Assembly (NCBI RefSeq): GCF_900116765.1
Contig: NZ_UETC01000004.1
Location: 186,001-250,000, forward strand
DNA length: 64,000 bases
Direction of reading: 5' to 3'
Source of the DNA: Jannaschia seohaensis
GTDB lineage: Bacteria; Pseudomonadota; Alphaproteobacteria; Rhodobacterales; Rhodobacteraceae
In this document: positions 25,861 to 33,895 of the stretch, piece by piece
How positions within the stretch are numbered: position 1 is the first letter of the stretch
Layout of the letters: every line of letters starts with the position of its first letter
Made by a program: the position numbers and the translations under genes
The notes under the pieces: generated by a model
Databases searched by the model: none
What the model saw: only the letters and a program-made list of their open reading frames with translations
Told to the model about the DNA's origin: nothing

Positions 25861-26298
25861 ATGACCGATGCCGCCGACCGCAACCGCCTCGCCCTGCAAT
25901 TCATCTCCGCGCTTCCGCATTGCCGGGCCCTGTCGATGCGGGTCGACGAGGCGGCGGACGGCATGGCGGTGCTGTCTATGCCCTGGGCCGAAGAGCTGGT
26001 GGGCGATCCGCGGACGGGGGTCATACATGGCGGTGCGATCTCGGCGCTGATGGACACTTCCGGGGGCGCGGCGGTGCTGTGCCATCCGGAGGCCGCGGTC
26101 TCCACCGCGACCATGGATCTGCGGATCGACTACATGCGCGCCGCCACCCCGCGGGAGCGGATCACGGCCCGCGCCCATTGCCACCACGTCACCCGCTCGG
26201 TCGCCTTCGTACGGGCCGAGGCCTTCGACGAGAGCGGGGACGGCCCGGTGGCGGTGGCCAACGGCGCCTTTACCATCGACCGGGGGGACCGGACATGA
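25861..26298 (+). CDS. PaaI-type hotdog thioesterase (first of a pair)
   Basis: The 145-aa hotdog-fold protein has the characteristic segment GVIHGGAISALMDTSGGAAV near residue 56, where the His-Gly-Gly and the Asp bind and activate the acyl-CoA thioester, and MDLRIDYMRAATP as the beta-strand pair of PaaI-like enzymes. It hydrolyses an acyl- or aryl-CoA, presumably to recycle CoA. It is transcribed away from the MerR/beta-oxidation operon, and the ATG of a second hotdog protein overlaps its stop (ATGA). The pair may form a heteromer. The substrate is unknown. Confidence 0.85.
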   Translation: MTDAADRNRLALQFISALPHCRALSMRVDEAADGMAVLSMPWAEELVGDPRTGVIHGGAISALMDTSGGAAVLCHPEAAVSTATMDLRIDYMRAATPRERITARAHCHHVTRSVAFVRAEAFDESGDGPVAVANGAFTIDRGDRT

Positions 26299-26798
26299 AG
26301 CGCCCCGAGCCGATCCAGGTCGTCAAGCAGCGGCGCGACGGCGCCTTGGCCGCTCTGGTGGGCGGCGTGCCTTATGCGCGCTTCCTGGGCATTACCTTCG
26401 ACCGGCGCGGCGATGAGCTGACCGGGGTGCTGAGTTTCGACCAGAAGCTGATCGGCAACCCGGTCCTGCCGGCGCTCCATGGCGGCGTCACGGCGGCCTT
26501 TCTAGAGGTGACGGCCATCGTCACGCTGAGCTGGGCGATGATCTGGGACGATCTGGAGTCGGGTCGGCTGGATGTCGAGACGCTCAGCCCCGAGACGCTG
26601 CCCCGCCTGCCCAAGACCATCGACTTCTCGGTGGACTACCTGCGCTCCGGCCTGCCGCGGGACGCCTATGGGCGGGCGCGGCTCAACCGGTCGGGGCGGC
26701 GCTATGCCTCGGTCCATGTCGAGGCGTGGCAGGACAACCGCGCGCGGCTCTTCGCGCAAGGCACCGGCCATTTCCTGATGCCCCGGCGCGACGCGTGA
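26295..26798 (+). CDS. PaaI-type hotdog thioesterase (second of a pair)
   Basis: The 167-aa protein has a hotdog fold like that of the gene before it. Its signature is NPVLPALHGGVTAAFLEVTAI near residue 55, where HGG is kept but the expected Asp/Glu region differs (FLEVTA). FSVDYLRSGLPRDAYGRARL is the second conserved segment. It could be a catalytic or a regulatory partner of the first thioesterase. The start ATG overlaps the upstream stop, and its own stop overlaps the GTG of the MATE gene, so the three form a coupled unit. Confidence 0.8.
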   Translation: MKRPEPIQVVKQRRDGALAALVGGVPYARFLGITFDRRGDELTGVLSFDQKLIGNPVLPALHGGVTAAFLEVTAIVTLSWAMIWDDLESGRLDVETLSPETLPRLPKTIDFSVDYLRSGLPRDAYGRARLNRSGRRYASVHVEAWQDNRARLFAQGTGHFLMPRRDA

Positions 26799-28135
26799 GC
26801 GAGGTCTCTCACCGGCGGGTCCTGCGGATCGCCATTCCGGTCGTTCTGTCGAACGCGACCATCCCGCTGCTGGGCGCGGTCGATACCGGCGTCGTGGGTC
26901 AGATGGGGGAGGCGGTGCCCATCGCCGCCGTGGGCATCGGCGCCATCGCGCTGACCTCGATCTACTGGATCTTCGGCTTTCTGCGGATGGGCACCACGGG
27001 GATGACGGCCCAGGCCATCGGCGCGGGGGACGAGGCGGAGACGGTGGCGCTCCTGTCGCGCGCGCTGCTGATCGCGGGCGTGGCGGGGGCGGGGCTCATC
27101 GGGCTGCAATCAGCCCTCTTCGCCGGGGCCTTCGCGCTGTCGCCGGCGACGCCCGCCGTCGAGGCGTCGGCGCGGGATTACATGAGCATCCGCATCTGGT
27201 CGGCCCCCGCCGCCATCGCCGTCTACGGCATCACCGGATGGCTGATCGCGGCGGAGCGGACCGGCGCGGTGCTGGCCCTGCAACTGGTGATGAATGGCGG
27301 CAACATGGCCCTGAGCCTGTGGCTGGGGCTCGGCCTGGGCTGGGGCGTGACCGGCGTGGCCTGGGCGACCTTCGCGTCAGAATGGGTCGGCGCGGGGCTG
27401 GGCCTGTGGCTCTGCCGTGGGGCCTTGCGCGTGCCGGCTTGGCGGGATCCGGCGCGGGTCTTCGACGCCGTCCGGCTGAAGCGGATGATGGCGGTGAACG
27501 GGGACATCCTGATCCGGTCGGTCCTGCTCCAGGCGACATTCCTGTCCTTCGTCTTCGTCGGCGCGCGGTTCGGCACGGCGACGCTGGCGGCCAACCAGGT
27601 GCTGCTGCAGTTCATTTACATCATGGCCTATGCGCTGGACGGGTTCGCCTTTGCCGCAGAGGCGCTGGTGGGCCAGGCCTTCGGCGCGCGGGCGCGGGCG
27701 CGGCTGCGCCGGGCGGTCGTGGTGACAGGGATATGGGGCGCGGGGATGGCCGCGGGGCTGGCGGCGGGCTACGCGCTGGGCGGGGTGGCTCTGATCGAGA
27801 CGCTGGCCACCGACCCGGAGGTGCGGGCGGCGGCGGCGGCCTTCCTCCCTTGGGCGGTGCTGGGGCCGCTGGTGGGCGTCTGGTCCTTCATGCTGGACGG
27901 CATCTTCATCGGGGCGACCCGCACGAGGGACATGCGCAACATGATGGCGGTGAGCTTTGCGGTCTATGTCGGCGCCGCGCTGGTGCTGGTGCCCTGGCTG
28001 GGCAATCACGGGCTTTGGGCGGCGCTGACCATATCGTTCCTGGCGCGGGCGGCGACGCTGGGGCTGCGCTACCCGGCGTTGGAGGCGGCGGCGGAGGCCG
28101 GGGGGCCAGCCCCCCGGGCCCCCCGGGATATTTGA
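26795..28135 (+). CDS. MATE-family multidrug/metabolite efflux protein
   Basis: The product is 446 aa with about twelve hydrophobic segments in two halves of six, typical of the multi-antimicrobial extrusion (NorM/DinF) group, which couples export to proton or sodium influx. Conserved polar sites are visible, such as NATIPLLGAVDTGVVGQMG near the start and ANQVLLQFIYIMAYALDGFAFAAEALVGQAFG in the seventh to eighth segments (the DinF-like region). The start is GTG at 26795 overlapping the thioesterase stop. The last eleven codons (GGPAPRAPRDI) and the TGA stop are part of the GC-hairpin/GATATTT repeat. Confidence 0.88.
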   Translation: MSEVSHRRVLRIAIPVVLSNATIPLLGAVDTGVVGQMGEAVPIAAVGIGAIALTSIYWIFGFLRMGTTGMTAQAIGAGDEAETVALLSRALLIAGVAGAGLIGLQSALFAGAFALSPATPAVEASARDYMSIRIWSAPAAIAVYGITGWLIAAERTGAVLALQLVMNGGNMALSLWLGLGLGWGVTGVAWATFASEWVGAGLGLWLCRGALRVPAWRDPARVFDAVRLKRMMAVNGDILIRSVLLQATFLSFVFVGARFGTATLAANQVLLQFIYIMAYALDGFAFAAEALVGQAFGARARARLRRAVVVTGIWGAGMAAGLAAGYALGGVALIETLATDPEVRAAAAAFLPWAVLGPLVGVWSFMLDGIFIGATRTRDMRNMMAVSFAVYVGAALVLVPWLGNHGLWAALTISFLARAATLGLRYPALEAAAEAGGPAPRAPRDI

Positions 28136-28150
28136 TCAGGGAAGAAGGGG
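28100..28150 (+). repeat. GC-hairpin / GATATTT intergenic repeat, copy 3
   Basis: The structure GGGGGGCCAGCCCCCC-GGG-CCCC is followed by GGGATATTTGATCAGGG and AAGAAGG. It overlaps the last codons and stop of the MATE gene, reading in the same direction, and can fold into one or two GC hairpins followed by an AT-rich stretch, so it likely acts as the terminator of this operon. It shares its core with 22445-22500 and 22640-22679. Confidence 0.7.
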
Positions 28151-28178
28151 CGGGGGCTTCGGGCAGGGCATACGGGCG

Positions 28179-29219
28179 TCAGAGCCAGCGGTCGCGGTCG
28201 GTGCCGACGGCCTCGGCCACATTGGCGAAGCCGTCCCGGGCCAGGAGGCGGTCGAGGCCGGTGGCGAGGCGGGCGGCGAGGCTGGGACCCTCGTAGACGA
28301 GCGCCGTGTAGAGCTGAACGGCCGAGGCCCCGGCGCGGATCTTCGCATAGGCCTGGGCCGGGGTGCCGATGCCGCCGACGCCGATCAGCGGTTTGTCCGT
28401 GAGGGTCGAGAGGCGGGCCAGGACGCGGGTCGACTTCTCGAAGAGCGGCTGACCGGACAGGCCGCCCGCTTCGTCGCGATGGGGGGAGGTCAGCCCGGCG
28501 CGGTCGAGCGTCGTGTTGGTGGCGATGATCGCATCGACGGGAGCGGCGGCGCGGGCGATGTCTGCCAGTTCCGCCTCGGTCAGGTCGGGCGCGATCTTGA
28601 GCAGGATGGGGATGCGCCGGGGCAGGGCGTCGCGAGCGGCGAGAACCCCGGCCAGGAGCGCCGTGAGTGCTTGGGGCCCTTGGAGGTCGCGCAGGCGTTC
28701 GGTGTTGGGGCTGGAGACGTTGACGGTGGCGAAATCCACATGCGCGCCGCAGGTCTTGAGGACCTGCGCGAAATCCGCCGCGCGGTCGGCGCTGTCCTTG
28801 TTCGCGCCGAGGTTCAGCCCGATCACGGCGCCCTTGGGGCGCTTGGCGAGGCGGGTGGCGATGGCCTCGGCCCCGTCATTGTTGAAGCCGAAGCGGTTGA
28901 TCGCGGCGCGGTCCTCGGTCAGGCGGAAGAGGCGCGGGCGGGGATTGCCGGGCTGGGGGCGCGGGGTTGCGGCGCCGACCTCCAGGAAGCCGAAGGCGGT
29001 GCGCGACAGGGGGGCGAGCGCCGTGGCGTTCTTGTCGAACCCCGCCGCGAGGCCGATCGGATTGGGCAGCTTGAGCCCCGCGACCTCGCAGGCGAGGCGG
29101 GGCGAGGTGAGAGGTCCGCCCTTTGGCCCAAGCCCGGCGTTCAGCGCGGTCAGCGCCAGCGCATGCGCCCGCTCCGGGTCGAGCCGGCGCAGCGCGGCGA
29201 GGCCCAGGCGCTCGATCAT
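28179..29219 (-). CDS. pyrD: Dihydroorotate dehydrogenase, class 2 (quinone-dependent)
   Basis: The 346-aa enzyme oxidises dihydroorotate to orotate in pyrimidine synthesis, passing electrons to membrane quinones. It has the short N-terminal membrane-associating helices typical of class 2 ([26 protein letters not shown]). The FMN-binding core contains [42 protein letters not shown] and the catalytic serine in [16 protein letters not shown] and [12 protein letters not shown] follow. The ATG at 29219 overlaps the stop of the DUF952 gene (ATGA). Confidence 0.96.
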   Translation of the reverse strand: MIERLGLAALRRLDPERAHALALTALNAGLGPKGGPLTSPRLACEVAGLKLPNPIGLAAGFDKNATALAPLSRTAFGFLEVGAATPRPQPGNPRPRLFRLTEDRAAINRFGFNNDGAEAIATRLAKRPKGAVIGLNLGANKDSADRAADFAQVLKTCGAHVDFATVNVSSPNTERLRDLQGPQALTALLAGVLAARDALPRRIPILLKIAPDLTEAELADIARAAAPVDAIIATNTTLDRAGLTSPHRDEAGGLSGQPLFEKSTRVLARLSTLTDKPLIGVGGIGTPAQAYAKIRAGASAVQLYTALVYEGPSLAARLATGLDRLLARDGFANVAEAVGTDRDRWL

Positions 29220-29551
29220 GCGAGGCCGGCGGGGAAGCGGTGGGTGCCGTCGATCAGCGGCAGGGGCTGTGCCCAGGCAACCTGATCGAGACGCAGCGGC
29301 GCGTAGAGATGGGGGAAGTCGGCGCCTCCGCGGGACGGCTCCCATTTCAGGCTGCTGCCCAGGGCGGCCTCCTCGCAGGCGATGAGCCACAGGCCCTCCA
29401 CCCCGGCGAAATGCTTTGCTGCCGTTTCCGGCGCCTGAGCCGCGGTGGAGAAGTGGATGAACCCGTCCGCGAGGTCCACGGGCGCGCCCAGCGTCGTCTC
29501 GTCCGCCGTGAGCGATTCCCATTCGGGCGTTCTGAATATCTTGTAGATCAT
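29216..29551 (-). CDS. DUF952 family protein
   Basis: The 111-aa protein begins [14 protein letters not shown] and contains [20 protein letters not shown] and [17 protein letters not shown], the typical pattern of the DUF952 group (small ADP-ribosyltransferase-like fold proteins with no proven reaction). It is often found next to pyrD, as here, with an overlapping ATGA junction that makes the two translationally coupled. Being first in this two-gene minus-strand unit, it shares the 118-base divergent region with the 5'-nucleotidase gene. Confidence 0.85.
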   Translation of the reverse strand: MIYKIFRTPEWESLTADETTLGAPVDLADGFIHFSTAAQAPETAAKHFAGVEGLWLIACEEAALGSSLKWEPSRGGADFPHLYAPLRLDQVAWAQPLPLIDGTHRFPAGLA

Positions 29552-29610
29552 GCTTTGGGCTCTGCCGCGCCGGTGCCGCCCCGTCAAGCGAGGCGGGACG
29601 TCATATCGCT

Positions 29611-29639
29611 TTGACACCGGCGCGCCACCTTTGCAGGAT
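29611..29639 (+). promoter_or_regulatory. Candidate promoter of the 5'-nucleotidase gene
   Basis: TTGACA (29611-29616) is a full -35 consensus followed after 17 bases by CAGGAT (29634-29639), a modest -10 match (A and AT kept). The distance to the ATG at 29670 is suitable for a short leader. Confidence 0.4.
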
Positions 29640-29669
29640 CCGCTATCGTTCAACGGGGAGTTCACGAAG

Positions 29670-31247
29670 ATGAACAGATTACTGACCGCAACGGCCGCCC
29701 TGGCTCTCACGGCCGGCATGGCCGCCGCAGACGGCCACGCAGCCTATACGCTGCACATTCTGCATTACAACGACATGCACAGCCGCATCCAGCCGATCAA
29801 CCGGTTCGATTCGACCTGTAATGCCGAGGACGACGCGGCCGGCGAGTGCTTTGGCGGCGCGGCGCGGCTGAAGGCCGCCATCGACATGAAGCGCGCGGAG
29901 CTGGCGGGCGAGAACGTCCTGGTGATGGACGCGGGCGACCAGCTCCAGGGCTCGCTGATGTTCACCGTCTATAACGGCGATGCCGAGGCGGAGATGGTCA
30001 ACGCCATCGCGCCGGACGTGTTCTCGGTGGGCAACCACGAGTTCAACAAGGGCGACGGCAATCTGGCGCGGGTCATCGACCTGATGACCGTCCCGGTCGT
30101 CTCCGGAAACCTGGACCTGTCGGGCAACGAGACGTTGAAGGACAAGATCGGCGACACGCTGGTGCTGGAGGTCGGCGGCGCACGGATCGGCATCGTCTCG
30201 GCGCTGGCCACGGACACGGCGGAGACGTCGTCGCCCAGCGACACCGTGATCTTCATGGACGAGGCCGAGAGCATCGCGCAGGACGTGGCCACCCTGACCG
30301 CGGACGGTATCGACAAGATCATCGCGCTCACCCATGTCGGCTTTCCGATGGACCAGCGCATCGCCGAGGGCGGGGTCGAGGGGCTCGACGCCATCGTCGG
30401 CGGGCACAGCCACACGCTTCTGTCGAATACGGTGGAAGGCGCGCCCGCCTATCCGACCATGGTGGGCGGCGTGCCGATCGTGCAGGCCGGGGCCTATTCC
30501 AAGTATCTGGGTCATCTGACCCTGGTCTTCGATGCGGATGGCAACGTCATCGAGGCCACCGGCGACACGATGCTGCTGGACGCGTCGGTGGAACCGGACG
30601 CCGAGGTCGCCGCGCGCGTGGCCGAGCTGGTCGCGCCGATCCAGGAGATGCAGGAAGAGGTCGTGGGCCAGTCCGCCGGCTTCATCGAGGGCGACCGCTC
30701 GGTCTGCCGGGCGATGGAATGCGCGATGGGCAACCTGGTGGCCGACGCCATGCTCGACCGCGTGAAGGACCAAGGCGTGCAGATCGCCATCCAGAACGGC
30801 GGGGGCCTGCGCGCCTCCATCGACGAGGGCGAGATCACCATGGGTGAGATCGTCACTGTGCTGCCGTTCCAGAACACGCTGGCCACCTTCGAGCTGACCG
30901 GCGCCGAGGTGATCGAGGCGCTGGAGAACGGCGTGAGCCAGGTCGAGGAAGGCGCGGGCCGCTTCCCGCAGGTCGCGGGCATCACCTATACCGCCGATCT
31001 GTCGGCCGAGCCGGGCAGCCGGATCGTCTCGGTTATGATCGACGGGGCCGAGATCGACCCCGAGGCGACCTATGGCGTGGTCAGCAACAACTACATGCGC
31101 GGCGGCGGCGACGGCTATTCGGTCTTCGAGGGGGGCCGCAACGCCTATGATTACGGCCCGGGCCTGGAGCAAGTCGTGATCGACTACATCGCGGCGCAGG
31201 GCGGCGCCTATGAGCCCTATACCGATGGGCGCATCACGCTGAACTGA
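29670..31247 (+). CDS. Periplasmic 5'-nucleotidase / metallophosphatase (UshA/NAD-nucleosidase family)
   Basis: The 525-aa exported enzyme has a Sec signal peptide (MNRLLTATAALALTAGMAAA). It has the two-domain build of 5'-nucleotidases: an N-terminal metallophosphatase domain (NDMHSRIQP at 34-42, MDAGDQLQGS, SVGNHEFNKG, GGHSHTLL) that holds two metals, and a C-terminal substrate domain (5_nucleotid_C) with NGGGLRASIDEGEIT and the final NNYMRGGGDGYSVFEGG loop that binds the nucleotide base. It dephosphorylates extracytoplasmic nucleotides, letting the cell recover phosphate and nucleoside. It is transcribed divergently from DUF952-pyrD. A GC-rich hairpin follows its stop. Confidence 0.92.
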   Translation: MNRLLTATAALALTAGMAAADGHAAYTLHILHYNDMHSRIQPINRFDSTCNAEDDAAGECFGGAARLKAAIDMKRAELAGENVLVMDAGDQLQGSLMFTVYNGDAEAEMVNAIAPDVFSVGNHEFNKGDGNLARVIDLMTVPVVSGNLDLSGNETLKDKIGDTLVLEVGGARIGIVSALATDTAETSSPSDTVIFMDEAESIAQDVATLTADGIDKIIALTHVGFPMDQRIAEGGVEGLDAIVGGHSHTLLSNTVEGAPAYPTMVGGVPIVQAGAYSKYLGHLTLVFDADGNVIEATGDTMLLDASVEPDAEVAARVAELVAPIQEMQEEVVGQSAGFIEGDRSVCRAMECAMGNLVADAMLDRVKDQGVQIAIQNGGGLRASIDEGEITMGEIVTVLPFQNTLATFELTGAEVIEALENGVSQVEEGAGRFPQVAGITYTADLSAEPGSRIVSVMIDGAEIDPEATYGVVSNNYMRGGGDGYSVFEGGRNAYDYGPGLEQVVIDYIAAQGGAYEPYTDGRITLN

Positions 31248-31259
31248 GCTTTGACTCCC

Positions 31260-31293
31260 GCCGGGTCCGGGGCCTCAGTGCCTCGGGCCCGGC
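31260..31293 (+). terminator. Strong hairpin after the 5'-nucleotidase gene
   Basis: The arms GCCGGGTCCGGGGC (31260-31273) and GCCTCGGGCCCGGC (31280-31293) form a 14-bp stem with two wobbles and a CTCAGT loop, 12 bases after the stop. No T-run follows, so it is a likely 3'-end structure or factor-assisted terminator. Confidence 0.5.
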
Positions 31294-31372
31294 TCACAAC
31301 GCCCTTTCCGCAGCGATGGCATGCCGATACAGCGTGTGTCCAAGTGCGGGTTTCAACCGAAGGGGGCAGAGG

Positions 31373-32479
31373 ATGCTGGCACCTACTCCAGCAAATCAGG
31401 CGCAGCGCCTTGCCGCGATCCGCGAGTTCGATCTGGGCGCCCAGGTCCACACGCAGCGCCTCGCCGGGCTGGTGGACCTGGCTTCCCAGATTACGGATTG
31501 CCCCATCGCGCTCATCTCCATCGTCCGCGAGGAGGGGCAGAGCTTCGAGGCTGCCTGCGGGTTGGATGTGGAGGGCACGGATCTGCAACGCTCCGTCTGT
31601 TCCTTTGCGATCCTGCAAGAGGACATTCTTGAAATCGAGGACATGCGCGCCGATCCCCGCACGGCCGATAACCCTCTGGTCACGGATCCCGCCGACCCGC
31701 TGCTGTTTTATGCGGGCGCGCCGATCGTGACCGCGGATGGGGTCGTCCTGGGGTCGCTTTGTGTGCTCGACCGGCGGCCCCGGCGGCTGGGCGACCAGCA
31801 GCGGCAGGCGCTGCGGGTTCTGGCCGATCAGGCGATGCGCATGCTGGAGCTCCACAAGGCGCTACGCGCGGCGGACGAGTTGCGGCGCGAGGCCGATCAT
31901 CGCGTCAAGAACAGCCTCGCCTCCATCGCCGCCATGACCCGGATGACCGCCCGCCGCTCCAAAAGCGAGGAGACCAAGGCCGCGCTCGCGCAGGTCGAGG
32001 CGCGGATCGCCGCAACCTCCGCGCTCCATCGGGAGCTCTACCGTCAGGATATCGGCGCTGAGGGGATCGAGGTCTCGGACTACATCGCCCAGATCGTGCG
32101 CCACTTGGCCGAGACGGCGCCCGAAGAGATCGCCATCTCCTGCCGGATCGAGCCGCTACGCTTGCGGGGCACGCAGGCCTCGGCGCTCGGGCTGTTGATC
32201 AACGAGATGGTGTCGAATGCGATCAAGCACGGCTTCCCGGAGGAGCGGCCGGGCTCGATCCGTGTCGTCGGGCGGCTCGACGAGGCGCAGACCTATGTCT
32301 TGACCTGCACCGACGATGGGATCGGCGGGGCGGCCAAGCCGAGCAGTTCGGGCCTTGGGGGGCGGCTGATGCAGGCATCCGCGCTGCAACTCGGCGGGAC
32401 GATGGAGCACGGGCCGCGCACGGACGGAGCCGGCTACCTTGCGGAACTGCGATTCATGCCGCCGCTGCCGGCGGACTGA
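31373..32479 (+). CDS. GAF-domain sensor histidine kinase (HWE / HisKA_2 type)
   Basis: The 368-aa cytoplasmic kinase has no membrane segments. A GAF-like sensor domain (about residues 25-160) is followed by a HisKA_2 dimerisation helix with the phospho-accepting His176 in EADHRVKNSLASIAAM. The ATP-binding domain holds the N-box LLINEMVSNAIKHG near residue 272 and CTDDGIGG. This arrangement matches the HWE/HRxxN kinases that feed alphaproteobacterial general stress or light responses. No response regulator lies next to it, so it is probably an orphan. The start at 31373 was chosen for MLAPTPANQA; a start 19 codons upstream is possible. Confidence 0.87.
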   Translation: MLAPTPANQAQRLAAIREFDLGAQVHTQRLAGLVDLASQITDCPIALISIVREEGQSFEAACGLDVEGTDLQRSVCSFAILQEDILEIEDMRADPRTADNPLVTDPADPLLFYAGAPIVTADGVVLGSLCVLDRRPRRLGDQQRQALRVLADQAMRMLELHKALRAADELRREADHRVKNSLASIAAMTRMTARRSKSEETKAALAQVEARIAATSALHRELYRQDIGAEGIEVSDYIAQIVRHLAETAPEEIAISCRIEPLRLRGTQASALGLLINEMVSNAIKHGFPEERPGSIRVVGRLDEAQTYVLTCTDDGIGGAAKPSSSGLGGRLMQASALQLGGTMEHGPRTDGAGYLAELRFMPPLPAD

Positions 32480-32485
32480 TCCGGC

Positions 32486-33157
32486 ATGTGCGGCCGCTAC
32501 GCGCTCACGCTTCCGCAGGATGCGATGGTGCAGATGTTCGACGCGATCCCCGCCAACGATCTGCCGGAGGGGCCGCGCTGGAACATCTGCCCGACGACGC
32601 AGATCCCGGTCGTGCGCGCCGGGGCGGAGCGGCGGGCGCTGGTCTCGATGCGCTGGGGGTTCCTGCCGCACTGGTACAAGACGCCGACGGATGGCCCTCT
32701 TCTCATCAACGCCCGCGCCGAGACCGTCGCGGAGAAGCCCGCCTTCCGCGCCGCCTGCCGGGAGCGGCGCTGCCTCGTCCCGGCCACCGGCTTCTACGAA
32801 TGGGTGAAGACCGAGGACGGCACGCGGCTGCCCTGGTATTTCCATGCCGCCGATGGCGGGCTGCTGGTCTTTGCCGGGATCTGGCAGGATTGGGGGCCGG
32901 ACCGGATCGCCACCTGCGCCATCGTCTCCTGCGCGGCGGGGCCGACAATGCGCGAGATCCACCACCGGGAGCCGGTGACGCTGGCGCCCGAGGACTGGCC
33001 GCTCTGGCTCGGCGAGGCGGAGGGCAAGGCTGCGCCGCTGATGCGGGCCGCGCCGGAGGGCAGGATCGCGCGCTATCGCGTGTCCCGGGCCGTCAACTCC
33101 AACCGCGCCGAGGGGCCGGAGCTGATCGATCCGCTGATCGACGAGGACGACGCGTAA
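32486..33157 (+). CDS. SRAP (SOS response-associated peptidase) domain protein, HMCES/YedK-like
   Basis: The 223-aa protein has the invariant catalytic Cys2 (MCGRYAL), which forms the covalent crosslink to abasic sites in single-stranded DNA. It also has NARAETV, RRCLVPATGFYEW with the catalytic Glu, and the conserved His in REIHHREPV. Members protect abasic sites at stalled forks and self-resolve. The ATG is 6 bases past the kinase stop and the mature Cys is exposed after Met removal. A strong hairpin follows. The start codon must lie here because residue 2 has to be Cys. Confidence 0.95.
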   Translation: MCGRYALTLPQDAMVQMFDAIPANDLPEGPRWNICPTTQIPVVRAGAERRALVSMRWGFLPHWYKTPTDGPLLINARAETVAEKPAFRAACRERRCLVPATGFYEWVKTEDGTRLPWYFHAADGGLLVFAGIWQDWGPDRIATCAIVSCAAGPTMREIHHREPVTLAPEDWPLWLGEAEGKAAPLMRAAPEGRIARYRVSRAVNSNRAEGPELIDPLIDEDDA

Positions 33158-33178
33158 GACGACGCGTCAAACGTGGTG

Positions 33179-33205
33179 CGACCCGCGTGTGGAACACGCG
33201 GGTCG
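33179..33205 (+). terminator. Perfect 12-bp stem-loop after the SRAP gene
   Basis: The arms CGACCCGCGTGT (33179-33190) and ACACGCGGGTCG (33194-33205) pair without mismatch around a 3-base loop, 22 bases after the stop. No T-tract follows. The remaining 230 bases to 33436 hold no recognisable gene or RNA. Confidence 0.5.
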
Positions 33206-33435
33206 ACCGGTCTTCGGGAGAGAGAGTAAGGAAGAGACCCGTCCGAGGGACCCGATGGGGGGAGGGGAACTGGTCGACCCCGTCCGCGTCGCTGCCTTAA
33301 GGTCATGTATGCCGTCCGAATGTGGCCCGAATGAGGCGCGTGGGGGCCATGTCGGGGTCAATCCTAGGATAACTGAATCTTTGTTGCAGCACCGGCGACG
33401 GCGCCTTTCGGTACCGATACGGCCGCGCAACGCGC

Positions 33436-33750
33436 TCACACGGTGCAATGCAGCAGGGCGGACATGCTCAGCGGGAAGGCGATGGCGCTGCTGCCGACCA
33501 GAAGCAGCAAGGGTTTCACCCCGTAATGCAGACGGCCCGCCTTTCGAGATTTCCAGGCCAGGACGAGCAGCGCGACGAGGATCGGGGCCAGAAGGGCCAG
33601 CGTCCCCAAGCTGCCGACAAGGCCTCCGACGCAGGCCCCGTCGGACAGGATATCCCGGCTCGAAGAGAAAACCGCGAAGATCGCCAGGAAGATCTGAGCG
33701 GCTGCGACCGCAATGGCCGGACCCCAAACCTTCGGCGGTTCCTGCTGCAT
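33436..33750 (-). CDS. Small hypothetical membrane protein
   Basis: The 104-aa protein has three hydrophobic segments (about 10-28, 40-65 and 80-97) with short basic loops, KSRKAGRLHYGVK being the largest. It looks like a small inner-membrane protein of unknown role. No signal peptide cleavage site is apparent. It lies alone on the minus strand beyond the thrS terminator, and the flanking 278 bases to the SRAP gene hold nothing recognisable. Codon use looks like its neighbours'. It may be real but is not conserved in any pattern I can name. Confidence 0.5.
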   Translation of the reverse strand: MQQEPPKVWGPAIAVAAAQIFLAIFAVFSSSRDILSDGACVGGLVGSLGTLALLAPILVALLVLAWKSRKAGRLHYGVKPLLLLVGSSAIAFPLSMSALLHCTV

Positions 33751-33864
33751 GGGTCGTCTTTCCCGGCTTCCTTGGCGTCCGAAATCCAGAGCATTTCAAC
33801 CGCTCGCCCGCCGTAGCGGGCGGACAGGGGCCGTCGCGTCCGCCCAGGGCATGACGAAGGATGC

Positions 33865-33888
33865 GGGGCGGCAGCGGGGTGCCGCCCC
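33865..33888 (-). terminator. Terminator-like hairpin of thrS
   Basis: GGGGCGGCA (33865-33873) pairs fully with TGCCGCCCC (33880-33888) around a 6-base loop, only 8 bases past the thrS stop on the minus strand. A second shorter hairpin (33805-33822) lies further on. No clear T-run is seen. Confidence 0.5.
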
Positions 33889-33895
33889 GAGGCTC

